The position numbers were made by a program, and so were the translations under genes. Shown here one piece after another: positions 1 to 8,032 of a DNA stretch of 64,000 nucleotides. Origin of the DNA: Syntrophobotulus glycolicus DSM 8271 (lineage in GTDB: Bacteria; Bacillota; Desulfitobacteriia; Desulfitobacteriales; Syntrophobotulaceae); the NCBI RefSeq assembly GCF_000190635.1, contig NC_015172.1, positions 868,001 through 932,000 of the forward strand, given 5' to 3'. The notes below the pieces were generated by a model. It did no database searches, was not told the DNA's origin, and saw only the letters and a list, made by a program, of their open reading frames with translations. How positions within the stretch are numbered: the first letter of the stretch is position 1; every line of letters starts with the position of its first letter.

Positions 1-371
1 CTTTTGAAGGAGACGAGCTGATCGCCCGCGTGCAGGCCCTGCTGCGGCGTTATAAAATTGAGGCTTCTCAGGTCATTCAAACCGGCAATGTCCTGATCGA
101 CAAGAACAGCTACAGCATCACCCTGAATGGGGTACGCGAGGATATTCCCCTGAAAGAATTTGAACTGATTTTTAAGCTGGCGGGCTTTCCCGGGAAAACA
201 TTTTCCCGCAACCAGTTGATTGAGGATATCTGGGGCGTGGACTTTGAAGGCAATGAACGGACGCTGGACGTCCATGTCAACCGCCTGCGCGACCGTTTTC
301 CTGAGGAAACGGCCGGTTTTAAGATTACCACCGTCCGCGGGCTTGGCTACCGGCTGGAGGTGATGTCATGA
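1..371 (+). CDS. OmpR-family response regulator, C-terminal part
   Basis: The gene enters from before the window; the reading frame is open from base 3, so its start is not visible. The first visible residues are the end of a receiver domain (GDELIARVQALLRR). A winged-helix DNA-binding domain follows, with LKEFELIFKLAGFPGKTFSR, the recognition region RTLDVHVNRLRDRF and the wing TTVRGLGYRLE. It would bind promoter DNA when phosphorylated by its partner kinase. The stop overlaps the next start as ATGA, so the two are translationally coupled. The family assignment is firm; the target genes are unknown. Confidence 0.93.
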   Translation, partial: FEGDELIARVQALLRRYKIEASQVIQTGNVLIDKNSYSITLNGVREDIPLKEFELIFKLAGFPGKTFSRNQLIEDIWGVDFEGNERTLDVHVNRLRDRFPEETAGFKITTVRGLGYRLEVMS

Positions 372-1474
372 GACAGCGGCCCCAACCGCCGCAGCCGTCG
401 CCGGAAACACAGCAGCCCTGGCCGCGGCGCCCGCATGCCGTGCTGTCCTCCCTGGCCGCTGTCCTGTCGTTTGCGTTATGTTTTGCCGGAGGGTACATGC
501 TGATGACAGTCCTTTACCGGCGGACCGGAACTCCCCCGGAATTCTGGCGGCATATTTTTTCCGGCGTCATGGGCCTCGTGATCTTCGCGGGTGCTATCTC
601 CCTGGTCAGAGTCGCCGCGGTCCGGCATTCCCATAAGTTTGGGGAGCGGCAGGGCATGAACAGCCAGCTGCTGAACGCCATGACCCGCATCGCCCAGGGG
701 GATTTCGATGTTTTTATTGAACCGCGGGATCATTTATTCCGTGATATCGTGGAGGGAGTCAATAAAATCGCCAAAGAACTCGGTTCCCTGGAACAGCTGC
801 GGCAGGATTTTATCTCCAATGTATCCCATGAGATCCAGTCCCCCCTGACTTCCATCAGCGGCTTTGCCGCCTTGTTAAAAAATGACGCCCTGACCGCCGA
901 ACAGAAAACCCACTATCTTGGCATTATCGAAACGGAAAGCAAACGGCTGTCGGCCTTAAGCGACAACCTGCTGAAGCTGTCGGCCCTGGAGACCGGCAGC
1001 GAGTCATTAGCCCGCAAGGAATACCGGCTCGACAAGCAGCTGGAGGACATCGCCCTGATGCTGGAACCGCAATGGAGCGCCAAGGATATCGCCCTGGAAG
1101 CCGACCTGGAAAAACTGACGATCCAAGGGGACGAGGGACTCTTGTCCCAGGTCTGGGTCAACCTGCTGCATAATGCCGTCAAATTCACGCCGGGGGGCGG
1201 CGTGATCCGGATTGAATTAAAAGCCGGCCAGGGGAATGTATGCTGCCGGATCAGCGATACCGGCACCGGCATCGCCCCGGAAGACCAGATCCATATCTTT
1301 GAGCGGTTTTATAAAGTGGACAAATCCCGCGACCGCGCCCTTGGCGGCAACGGGCTGGGGCTCTCCCTCGCCAAGAAAATCGTGGAACTGCACGGCGGGC
1401 AGATTACGCCGCAAAGCGCGATCGGCAAAGGCACAACCTTTACGGTCACCTTGCCCCAGAACCAATCCGGATGA
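368..1474 (+). CDS. sensor histidine kinase
   Basis: Membrane histidine kinase of 368 residues, partner of the preceding regulator. Two membrane helices (about 27-50 and 64-84) flank a short outside loop. A HAMP-like linker (about 88-140) follows, then a HisKA domain with the phospho-acceptor His at residue 154 in SNVSHEIQSPL. The ATPase domain shows an N box (LLHNAVKFTPGGG), G1 (DTGTGI), an F box (FERFYKV) and G2 (GGNGLGLSLAKKIV). The tiny outside loop argues for sensing within the membrane or of envelope stress, as in small-loop kinases that control ABC exporters; that is inference. It starts at the ATGA overlap. Confidence 0.95.
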   Translation: MRQRPQPPQPSPETQQPWPRRPHAVLSSLAAVLSFALCFAGGYMLMTVLYRRTGTPPEFWRHIFSGVMGLVIFAGAISLVRVAAVRHSHKFGERQGMNSQLLNAMTRIAQGDFDVFIEPRDHLFRDIVEGVNKIAKELGSLEQLRQDFISNVSHEIQSPLTSISGFAALLKNDALTAEQKTHYLGIIETESKRLSALSDNLLKLSALETGSESLARKEYRLDKQLEDIALMLEPQWSAKDIALEADLEKLTIQGDEGLLSQVWVNLLHNAVKFTPGGGVIRIELKAGQGNVCCRISDTGTGIAPEDQIHIFERFYKVDKSRDRALGGNGLGLSLAKKIVELHGGQITPQSAIGKGTTFTVTLPQNQSG

Positions 1475-1582
1475 TGTTCAGGGTTGTTTACATCCCGTAA
1501 ATCTGGTAAGGAATCCAAGGGAAATACAAAATGATGATGAAATGCTAGATGATATAGTGCAATAAATTTATCATTTTTATGG

Positions 1583-1706
1583 TAGACTAAGATCAAAAGA
1601 GGAACCATGCGCCAACATGATTCCTCGGCAACAGCCGCTTTAGGGGCGGTCGGCTTAGGGAATAACGAAATAAACCGCTAATCCTTGCACAGGGGCGGTT
1701 TATTTC
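1583..1706 (+). ncRNA. antitoxin-like antisense RNA with bidirectional terminator
   Basis: A possible -10 (TAGACT, 1583-1588) precedes a stretch with two hairpins: AGCCG/CGGCT around 1633-1655, and a perfect 11-bp stem AAATAAACCGC/GCGGTTTATTT at 1668-1705 running into T-rich DNA. The order and wording (AAAAGAGG start, CGGTCGGCTT, TAAACCGC terminator) resemble the RNA lying opposite small holin-like toxin genes in Firmicutes type I toxin-antitoxin loci. On the minus strand a frame ending KRK-stop just before the shared stem could be the last trace of such a toxin, but no toxin gene is intact. The identification rests on memory of similar loci. Confidence 0.35.
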
Positions 1707-1760
1707 CTTTTCGGAAACGAAAGCATGAACACGGCTAAAGGTGCCTATGGTTGAGACCCT

Positions 1761-3590
1761 TCAGTTCTCGGCATGGCTTGCTGCCCGCTGACTGATGGCA
1801 AAGAAATTGGTCCTGATGATGAGATCAGCGACTTGAAGAGTTTGCCCCACCTCACTGTCCGGGTCCCAATCGTAGTCAATGCGGTCCGGGGTAACGCGAG
1901 CCATCTGTTTAATGTAGTCGCCCCGGGGAATGATCGCGAATCCCCCCGCCGGAGTCAGCAGGTTTTTTCCCATGGCATAATGGGCAGCTTCCTGCTCAAA
2001 TCCCATTAAATAAGCAATGGTCGGCAAAACATCCACCTGGCCGCCGTAGCCCCCGGGCCTTTTTCCTTCAAAATCCGGCTGGTAAATGATCAAGGGCACG
2101 GGCATATATTCCCTGACCCATTCTTCGCCGCTAATGGTTTTTCCGGCCCATAGCTCTTCCAATTGCGGTTTGTCTCTTTCAAAAAGCCCGTCGTGATCCC
2201 CGTAAATGACCACCAGGGAGTTATCCAGCAGGCCATTTTGTTTCAATTCCTGCATAAAGCCGCCGATGGCCTGATCGGTATACCGTACAGCCTGCAAGTA
2301 ATTCCCTACATGGGAACCGTCCAAAGCGGGCGGCAATTCAAGAAATTGCTGATCGGAAGGCATCGAATAGGGATAGTGGCTGGTAAGGGTAATGATAAAA
2401 GAGTAAAACGGCTGAGGCAGCTCTTTCAGCATAGCCGCTGACTGCTCAAACATAGCCATGTCGCTGAGGCCCATGCCCACCAGATCTGTCTGAGCAAACT
2501 TGTCAATATCCCAAAACTCGTCAAATCCCAGGTTGGGATAAACGAGGTGCCGGTTCCAAAAGCTGGCTTCATCGCTGTGAACAGCCACGGTTTGATACCC
2601 GTAAGGTTTCAGCAGCAGGGGCAACGAATGATACTGGTTTCCCGGGTAACTGAAAAAGGTGCTGCCTTTTCGAATGGGATAAAGGGAGCTGTTTACCACC
2701 AGCTCCGCATCGGAGCTATTCCCATCCACAGTCTGAGGATAAAAATGCCGGTAATAAAAACTATGGCCCAAAAGTTCGTTCAAATTAGGAGTAATGGGCT
2801 GGCCGGCCACAGTCTGCCCGATGACGAAATTCTGCAAGGACTCTACCTGAATCACGATTAAATTTTTCCCTTTGCTGCCGCCTTGCAGAGCGGAGAAAAA
2901 TTGATCCGCATCAGGCTGCTCCCGGTTGTCAAACCAGGCCAGGATCAAATCCTCTGTTTCATCGGTCAGCGCAATGTTTTTATCCATAAGATAATAGGCC
3001 GTATCCACCGAATGAAAGCCCAGAGGGCCAAAGTGATGAAAGGTCATGGCCGTATCAAAACGGCGGAAGATATCGTTTTTTTCATAGTAGGTTTGCTGCA
3101 CCGGATAAAAACAAGTCAAGGCCAGGCCAAGAATCAATTGGAAAGCAAAAATGAATCGGCTTTTGGGGAGTTTGGACGCAGCGGTGAAGAAGAAAAAGAC
3201 AGGCCAGATCAGCAGATCAGTGAAAAGAAGCAGGTCGCTCATTCGCGCCAGAGCCAATATACTTTCACCCAGCCCGTTTAAATTCGATGTCTGCAGAAAG
3301 GAATACGCAGTGAGAGGAATGTTGAAATAGCGGTAATGCAGGAGGTCGGTGAAAAAAAGGAAGGAACAGCTTAGGTTGAGGAGACAGAGAAAACCCCGGC
3401 GAAACAAAGGGCGCATCAGATAAGCGCCGGCGGTCAGGACCATAAGCAATCCGCAATTGAACAATAGTATTTTCCAGGGCAGTTCCAGATTGAGATGATA
3501 CATCATCAAACGAGCTTTAATGAGAATAATTGACAGAGTCAAAGGAATCTCAAGGGTGCCCAAGCGCAATAAATGGTATTTTTTCATCAC
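1761..3590 (-). CDS. LTA synthase family membrane sulfatase/phosphoglycerol transferase
   Basis: Membrane protein of 609 residues with about five N-terminal helices (residues 1-165) and an extracellular alkaline-phosphatase-fold domain. Family members move glycerol phosphate from phosphatidylglycerol to the growing lipoteichoic acid chain. Visible sites are the metal-binding VIQVESLQNF, the nucleophile segment DGNSSDAELVVNSSLYP, VHSDEASFWNR, TLTSHYPYSMP and VIYGDHDGLF. The nucleophile position, Thr in the LtaS enzymes I know, appears to be Ser here. The gene is monocistronic and convergent with the kinase operon. It may be a second-type synthase or a related phosphoglycerol or phosphoethanolamine transferase rather than the housekeeping LtaS. 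Confidence 0.88.
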   Translation of the reverse strand: MMKKYHLLRLGTLEIPLTLSIILIKARLMMYHLNLELPWKILLFNCGLLMVLTAGAYLMRPLFRRGFLCLLNLSCSFLFFTDLLHYRYFNIPLTAYSFLQTSNLNGLGESILALARMSDLLLFTDLLIWPVFFFFTAASKLPKSRFIFAFQLILGLALTCFYPVQQTYYEKNDIFRRFDTAMTFHHFGPLGFHSVDTAYYLMDKNIALTDETEDLILAWFDNREQPDADQFFSALQGGSKGKNLIVIQVESLQNFVIGQTVAGQPITPNLNELLGHSFYYRHFYPQTVDGNSSDAELVVNSSLYPIRKGSTFFSYPGNQYHSLPLLLKPYGYQTVAVHSDEASFWNRHLVYPNLGFDEFWDIDKFAQTDLVGMGLSDMAMFEQSAAMLKELPQPFYSFIITLTSHYPYSMPSDQQFLELPPALDGSHVGNYLQAVRYTDQAIGGFMQELKQNGLLDNSLVVIYGDHDGLFERDKPQLEELWAGKTISGEEWVREYMPVPLIIYQPDFEGKRPGGYGGQVDVLPTIAYLMGFEQEAAHYAMGKNLLTPAGGFAIIPRGDYIKQMARVTPDRIDYDWDPDSEVGQTLQVADLIIRTNFFAISQRAASHAEN

Positions 3591-3868
3591 ATCAACACAT
3601 TCCTTCTGAGTTATCGTAACCCAAGCCGTACCCGGCAGGCGGCCGTTATTTCCTTTGCGGTCCGTCCGCTTGCCTGATCAGTTTAGAAAGATCCGCTATT
3701 ATATAACTCTGATGTAGAATGATTTAAATTTGTTTTTACTATAAAAGAATTTCAGCAGTAAAGCAACATCCTGGAGATAGAATCTGCATCGACTGTCGTA
3801 AAGAGCTTCCAGATGTTTTTGGGGAAGGGGATCGTAATATAATAGGATCAGAGGCAGGTGATACATAA

Positions 3869-4042
3869 ATGAAACGGCGGGACTTGGTAAGAATACGCGA
3901 ATCTAACGGGTTTAAGAAAGTAAGAGAAGGCGACCACAGTATTTACAAGGCCCCAAATAAAAGAGCCGTTCAAGTTCCAAGGCACCGAGAGATCAACGAG
4001 ATTACTGCTCAACAAATCCTAAAAGATGCGGGGTTAAAATAA
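3869..4042 (+). CDS. hicA: HicA-family mRNA interferase toxin (orphan)
   Basis: Fifty-seven-residue basic protein with the double-stranded-RNA-binding fold signature of HicA: an N-terminal KRRDLVRIRESNGFKKV, the catalytic His at residue 23 in GDHSIYKAP, and the C-terminal EITAQQILKDAGLK. HicA toxins cleave mRNA and are held in check by HicB. No HicB is recognisable on either side. The start codon directly follows the stop of a 46-codon open stretch (3728-3868, with a CIDCRKELPDVFGEG segment) that lacks an ATG and does not read like HicB. The toxin may be orphaned, or its partner may lie elsewhere or be divergent. Confidence 0.7.
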   Translation: MKRRDLVRIRESNGFKKVREGDHSIYKAPNKRAVQVPRHREINEITAQQILKDAGLK

Positions 4043-4197
4043 GCTGACCCATACAAGATATTCGCACCTGCAGACTGAATAGAGGCACTTTGTTTACCTC
4101 CCGTTTACAAAAAGTTTAAGCTCCGTTTAATTGACAGCGGTAAACTCTTCTTTGTCGTCAATCATTGAGCGCAGTCAATAACAGGAGGTTTATTTTT

Positions 4198-5154
4198 ATG
4201 CCTATGATTCTCGTAGAAGAACTGATCAAAAAATATGACAAAGCCAAGACGCCCGCAGTCAAGGGCGTGAGTTTCGCAGTGGAGGAAGGAGAATTGTTTG
4301 CTTTCCTCGGCCCCAACGGAGCCGGGAAAACCACCACCATCTCCATCCTGACCACTACCCTGGCCAAGACTTCCGGCACTGTCACCATCGCGGGCTATGA
4401 CGTGGAGAAAGAAGCGAAGCAGGTGCGCGAAAAGGTGGGGATCATTTTCCAACAGCCCAGTCTCGACCTGCAGCTTTCGGCGGAAGAGAACATCCGCTTT
4501 CATGCCTGCCTGTACGGGATGTTCAGCTACCGTCCCACTTTTCGCCTCATGCCGTCCGAATACAGAAAGCGCGTGCTGGAACTGGCTGAGATTGTCGGTA
4601 TCCAGGAGGCCTTGTTCAAGCCTGTCAAAAAAATGTCGGGCGGCATGCAGCGCAAGCTGGAGATTATCCGCAGCCTGATCCACACCCCGGCCGTATTGTT
4701 TCTGGACGAACCGACCCAGGGACTGGATGCCGTCAGCCGCAGAAGCCTGTGGGAATACATCAACAGCATGCGCCAGGAACACGGCACAACGGTGTTTTTA
4801 ACGACCCACTATATCGACGAGGCCGAGCAGGTGGATAAGGTCTGTGTGATCAATCACGGACGAATCGCCGGCTGCAGCTCACCGGAGGAAATGAAAAGAA
4901 GCCTGCTGCGTCAGGAGCTGATCCTGGACGCCGAGGACCGGGAGGGCCTGACAAGCGAGCTGGCTGATTTGGGGCTGTTCTATCAACAGGACGAGCAAAA
5001 GAACGGACCGATCGTCGTCCCTGATCAGGACATGACGGTGCAGGAAATTATCGCCGGCCTGAAAACCAAGCTGACGGTACTGAAAATCAATGAACCGTCC
5101 CTGGAAGACGCCTATGTGGAATATCTGAGAAAGACGGGAGGCGCAGTGGCATGA
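4198..5154 (+). CDS. ABC transporter ATP-binding protein (DrrA type)
   Basis: Cytosolic ATPase of 318 residues that powers the permease encoded next. Walker A is GPNGAGKTT (about 38-46), the signature is MSGGMQRKLEI, and Walker B is AVLFLDEPTQGLD followed by LTTHYIDEAEQ. The C-terminal extension of about 80 residues is typical of DrrA/NodI-like exporters of drugs or lipids. The ATG at 4198 is chosen because AGGAGG lies 10 bases upstream; a longer frame from a TTG at 4165 has no ribosome site. It overlaps the permease start by ATGA, so the pair is one operon. The substrate is not predictable from the sequence. Confidence 0.93.
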   Translation: MPMILVEELIKKYDKAKTPAVKGVSFAVEEGELFAFLGPNGAGKTTTISILTTTLAKTSGTVTIAGYDVEKEAKQVREKVGIIFQQPSLDLQLSAEENIRFHACLYGMFSYRPTFRLMPSEYRKRVLELAEIVGIQEALFKPVKKMSGGMQRKLEIIRSLIHTPAVLFLDEPTQGLDAVSRRSLWEYINSMRQEHGTTVFLTTHYIDEAEQVDKVCVINHGRIAGCSSPEEMKRSLLRQELILDAEDREGLTSELADLGLFYQQDEQKNGPIVVPDQDMTVQEIIAGLKTKLTVLKINEPSLEDAYVEYLRKTGGAVA

Positions 5155-5975
5155 GTGAAATCGTCAGCCACCCGGCTGCTCATCAATCAAGATTGGGGCG
5201 GGAAATCAACGCCGTGATCAGTATTGCGGCCCGGGATATTACCATCGCGCTCCGGTCTCCCGCGTCCATTATCATGAGCTTCGTTATGCCGCTGATTATG
5301 ATGGGCATGCTGGGCGGCAGCCTGGCCCAGAATATGGCGGGGGGCTTGGGCTTTGATTACAGCAAATTTATGCTGGTCGGCATGCTGGTCAACATGCTCT
5401 TTATGGTCACGACCATAGGGATGACGTCGCTGGTCGAGGACCATACCACGGATTTTACCCAGGAGATGCTGGTCTCCCCGGTTTCCCGCTACGCGATCGT
5501 GCTCGGCAAGATATTCGGGTCTTCCTTCGGTGCTGTCGTCAGCATGGCCGGCACTTTAATTGTCGGGCTTGTGATGGGGATTACCTTGAGTCCCGGACAG
5601 CTGTTGATGATTCTTGCGCTGTCACCGCTGATGTGCCTTTCGGGGGGCGCGCTGGCCATGATCATTATCGGGGTGGTCAAAAGCAACAAAACGGCCAATA
5701 TTGCTGTCATGCTGGTCACCATGCCCCAGATGTTTCTTTCCGGCGCGATCATCCCGATCAATAACTCCAGCGGTATTCTCTATGTCTTGAGCCATGCCAT
5801 GCCGATGACCTATTGCCTTGACCTGGCCCGGGCGGTGGTCTACGCGGGAACGCCGGAATACAGCAGGGTGGTTTTGTTCAACCCGGCGGTGAACTTTATT
5901 GCCATCGCCGTGCTGGCGGTGATTTGCCTGGTCATCGGGACGTTTCTTTTTGCGCGTTCCGAGAAAAACAGGTAA
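5151..5975 (+). CDS. ABC-2 type transporter permease
   Basis: Integral membrane protein of 274 residues with six predicted helices in the ABC-2 layout: an N-terminal cytoplasmic segment, a first helix near IIMSFVMPLIMMGMLG, and the family's amphipathic/export motif region around TTDFTQEMLVSPVSRYAIVLGK. The later helices include the MPQMFLSGAIIPINN loop typical of drug and polysaccharide exporters. It partners the preceding ATPase through a 4-bp ATGA overlap, and a strong terminator follows at 6028-6064. Substrate unknown. Confidence 0.92.
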   Translation: MSEIVSHPAAHQSRLGREINAVISIAARDITIALRSPASIIMSFVMPLIMMGMLGGSLAQNMAGGLGFDYSKFMLVGMLVNMLFMVTTIGMTSLVEDHTTDFTQEMLVSPVSRYAIVLGKIFGSSFGAVVSMAGTLIVGLVMGITLSPGQLLMILALSPLMCLSGGALAMIIIGVVKSNKTANIAVMLVTMPQMFLSGAIIPINNSSGILYVLSHAMPMTYCLDLARAVVYAGTPEYSRVVLFNPAVNFIAIAVLAVICLVIGTFLFARSEKNR

Positions 5976-6027
5976 AGCAGCGGGTCAGTTGAGATGACGG
6001 CAGCTTTATCTGCGCATCTTTATTTGA

Positions 6028-6064
6028 AGGCTCTTGAACATTCCGGTGTTCAAGAGCTTTCTTG
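6028..6064 (+). terminator. rho-independent terminator of the ABC-2 exporter operon
   Basis: Perfect 11-bp stem GCTCTTGAACA/TGTTCAAGAGC with a six-base loop, followed by TTTCTT. Confidence 0.9.
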
Positions 6065-6149
6065 TCTTACCTATCTGTTACACTTGGCTTGCGCCAAAGG
6101 AGATGAAGCTCAAAGGCGGTCTGTACCATCATGATTACGCACTCTAGGC

Positions 6150-6341
6150 ATGTGGAATGTTGCGCCAAGATCATATAGTGATAATGAAAATATTGGTAAA
6201 ATATCGTATAATCAAAATAGTTATGGACAAATAATCGGGTTCTCTATCAGGTATTCGCCAGAAAACAGTCTTTATGAAAGGATACGAAATACTGCTGCTG
6301 AAGCCCGGCAAAAGGTGTATGCCTTTGACTTTCCCAAATAG
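6150..6341 (+). CDS. small open frame of unknown function
   Basis: A 63-codon frame from ATG to stop whose product begins MWNVAPRSYSDNENIGK and ends VYAFDFPK. I recognise no family. No convincing ribosome-binding site precedes the ATG, and the base composition (AT-rich) differs from the exporter operon upstream. It may be the 3' remnant of a lost gene rather than a functional small protein. Confidence 0.25.
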   Translation: MWNVAPRSYSDNENIGKISYNQNSYGQIIGFSIRYSPENSLYERIRNTAAEARQKVYAFDFPK

Positions 6342-6490
6342 CTGCGCACTGCGTAGCCAATTGAGCTGCTAAAGCAGCTGCAAGTCAAATCCCAATTTGA
6401 AGAGGATACTTAGAATGAAGAGTAAAGCGTACTTAAGCATTGTATTGTTAGGATAATTGTGGCGATGTTACGCAAACAAGGAGGTATACA

Positions 6491-7084
6491 ATGAAAATAT
6501 CAGTTATCTTAGGACATCCTTATGAAAACAGCTTTAATGCGGCTATTGCTGAAACCGTTATTACGACATTAAAAAACAATGGACATACAGCCATGTTCCA
6601 TGACCTAGGCCAAGAAAATTTTAATCCTATCCTTTCTGATAAGGAGCTAATCAGTGAAAATACAGAAGATGAGCTGGTTCTTTGTCATCAATCGGAAATA
6701 AAGGAAGCAGACGGCATTGTCATTATCCACCCCAATTGGTGGGGACAGCCTCCTGCAATAGTAAAGGGATGGATTGACCGGGTATTAAGAAAAAATGTAG
6801 CTTACATATTTCCGGAAGGAAATAACGGGGGCGGCTTCCCTATTGGACGATTGAAGGCTAAAGCAGGGTTGGTATTTAATACATCGAACACGCCGGAGGA
6901 ACGGGAAAACACTGTTTTTGGCGATCCTCTGCACCATATTTGGAAAGATTGCATTTTTGGTTTTTGCGGGGTAAAAATATTTGATCGGGTGATGTTCCGG
7001 GTCATTGCAGACAGTACATGCGAGGAAAGAAAACAGTGGCTGGATGAGGTTCGGCAAAAGGTCAATCAGTATTTTCCTCAATAA
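6491..7084 (+). CDS. NAD(P)H-dependent flavodoxin-fold oxidoreductase
   Basis: Cytosolic flavoprotein of 197 residues of the NQO1/KefF/YwrO family. These enzymes bind FMN or FAD and reduce quinones or other electrophiles in two-electron steps. The N-terminal ILGHPYENSFNAAI carries the phosphate-binding loop. VIIHPNWWGQPPAIVKGWID is the family's flavin/active-site segment, and FNTSNTPEERENTVFGDPL follows. The start is set by AAGGAGG seven bases before the ATG. It is followed by a very small membrane protein gene. The physiological substrate is unknown; a detoxifying role is inferred from the family. Confidence 0.9.
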   Translation: MKISVILGHPYENSFNAAIAETVITTLKNNGHTAMFHDLGQENFNPILSDKELISENTEDELVLCHQSEIKEADGIVIIHPNWWGQPPAIVKGWIDRVLRKNVAYIFPEGNNGGGFPIGRLKAKAGLVFNTSNTPEERENTVFGDPLHHIWKDCIFGFCGVKIFDRVMFRVIADSTCEERKQWLDEVRQKVNQYFPQ

Positions 7085-7134
7085 AACGGCAGATAACCAA
7101 GCAGACAGATTCCAATTTACCGGGGAGAAATGAA

Positions 7135-7260
7135 ATGATAGATTTTTTATCTGTGGCTTTACCATTTGTGATTATCGGAATCGCAGTCGCCATTTTGGTA
7201 TTTGGTTATTTCCTGAAAAAGAGAGAGTTGAAGACAAAGAAGCCGTTGAATTTACGATGA
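7135..7260 (+). CDS. 41-residue single-helix membrane protein
   Basis: Short frame with a GGGGAG ribosome site. It encodes a hydrophobic helix (LSVALPFVIIGIAVAILVFG) followed by a basic tail (FLKKRELKTKKPLNLR). Such small proteins sit in the membrane with the charged tail inside. After the stop another frame continues as an acidic run ending NDALET, so a frameshift could have cut off an originally acidic C-terminus. Function unknown. Confidence 0.45.
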   Translation: MIDFLSVALPFVIIGIAVAILVFGYFLKKRELKTKKPLNLR

Positions 7261-7345
7261 AGATAATGAAGACGATAATGATGCTCTTGAAACATAGTTG
7301 GGTTGATGGGGGAAAAGGGATCATGAGTGACATGAGGAATCATAG

Positions 7346-7384
7346 ATACTACCGGAACGTTCGGCGTTTCCAGTAGTATTTTTA
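7346..7384 (+). terminator. rho-independent terminator
   Basis: ATACTAC/GTAGTAT stem, continued inward by CGGAA/TTTCC with mismatches, then TTTTTATT. It ends the flavoprotein transcript. Confidence 0.8.
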
Positions 7385-7498
7385 TTGCTTTTTAATGGGG
7401 AAATAGAGGAAAATGATGGCAAGGGAGCTCTAATTCATCGATGATATTTCTGATGTTGAATTTGCTGACATTGTGAAAGTAAAAAAGATGAAAACATT

Positions 7499-7528
7499 TG
7501 TGACTTTTATCGATAATCCTCCGTGTTA
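7499..7528 (+). promoter_or_regulatory. candidate ECF-sigma autoregulatory promoter
   Basis: TGTGAC and CGTGTTA are separated by 17 bases and end 21 bases before the sigma-factor ATG. This is a plausible -35/-10 pair of the non-housekeeping type that ECF operons use on themselves. The leader would be only about 15 nt. Confidence 0.4.
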
Positions 7529-7549
7529 CCTATGAAAGGAGATTTTGGC

Positions 7550-8032
7550 ATGTCCCAATTGATGATCAGTAATTTCGCACATAAATACAATTTGTATGGC
7601 AATATGGTGTTCAGGATAGCAATGGTCAATCTTGGGAATAAAGAAGACGCTGAAGAAGCGATGCAGGAAGCCTTTTATAAGCTTCTGTATAAATCACCGC
7701 AATTTAAGGATGAAGAGCATGAAAAAGCATGGCTCATCAAAGTTACGGTTAATCTTTGCCGGGATATCCAGCGCAGCTTTTGGCGAAAAAAGGTAGTTCA
7801 AATGGAAGAGATCGAAACAGATAACAGCGATCCTTACGACTCGAATATTTTAAAGGATATTGTCCAATTACCAGCAAAGTATAAGACCGTGATTTATTTT
7901 TATTACTTTGAAGACTATTCCATTAAGCAGATTGCGGAAGTGTTAAACATTAAAGAGTCTGCCATTAAAATGCGTTTGCAACGCGGTCGCCAATTGTTAA
8001 AAATAAAATTGGAAGGAAATGAAAATGGATAA
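7550..8032 (+). CDS. ECF-type RNA polymerase sigma factor
   Basis: Sigma-70 family factor of 160 residues with only regions 2 and 4. Region 2 (about 10-75) contains MVFRIAMVNLGNKEDAEEA and AFYKLLYKSP. Region 4 (about 100-155) contains LPAKYKTVIYFYYFEDYS and the helix-turn-helix IKQIAEVLNIKESAIKMRL. It directs RNA polymerase to a small regulon when released by the membrane protein encoded next, whose start it overlaps. The ATG at 7550 has AAGGAG nine bases upstream; the longer frame from GTG 7523 would begin inside the presumed promoter. Confidence 0.93.
   Translation: MSQLMISNFAHKYNLYGNMVFRIAMVNLGNKEDAEEAMQEAFYKLLYKSPQFKDEEHEKAWLIKVTVNLCRDIQRSFWRKKVVQMEEIETDNSDPYDSNILKDIVQLPAKYKTVIYFYYFEDYSIKQIAEVLNIKESAIKMRLQRGRQLLKIKLEGNENG

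Noticed and set aside
4162-4782. A 206-codon minus-strand frame inside the ABC ATPase gene
   Set aside because: It is a shadow of a well-recognised gene on the opposite strand, with no own signals.
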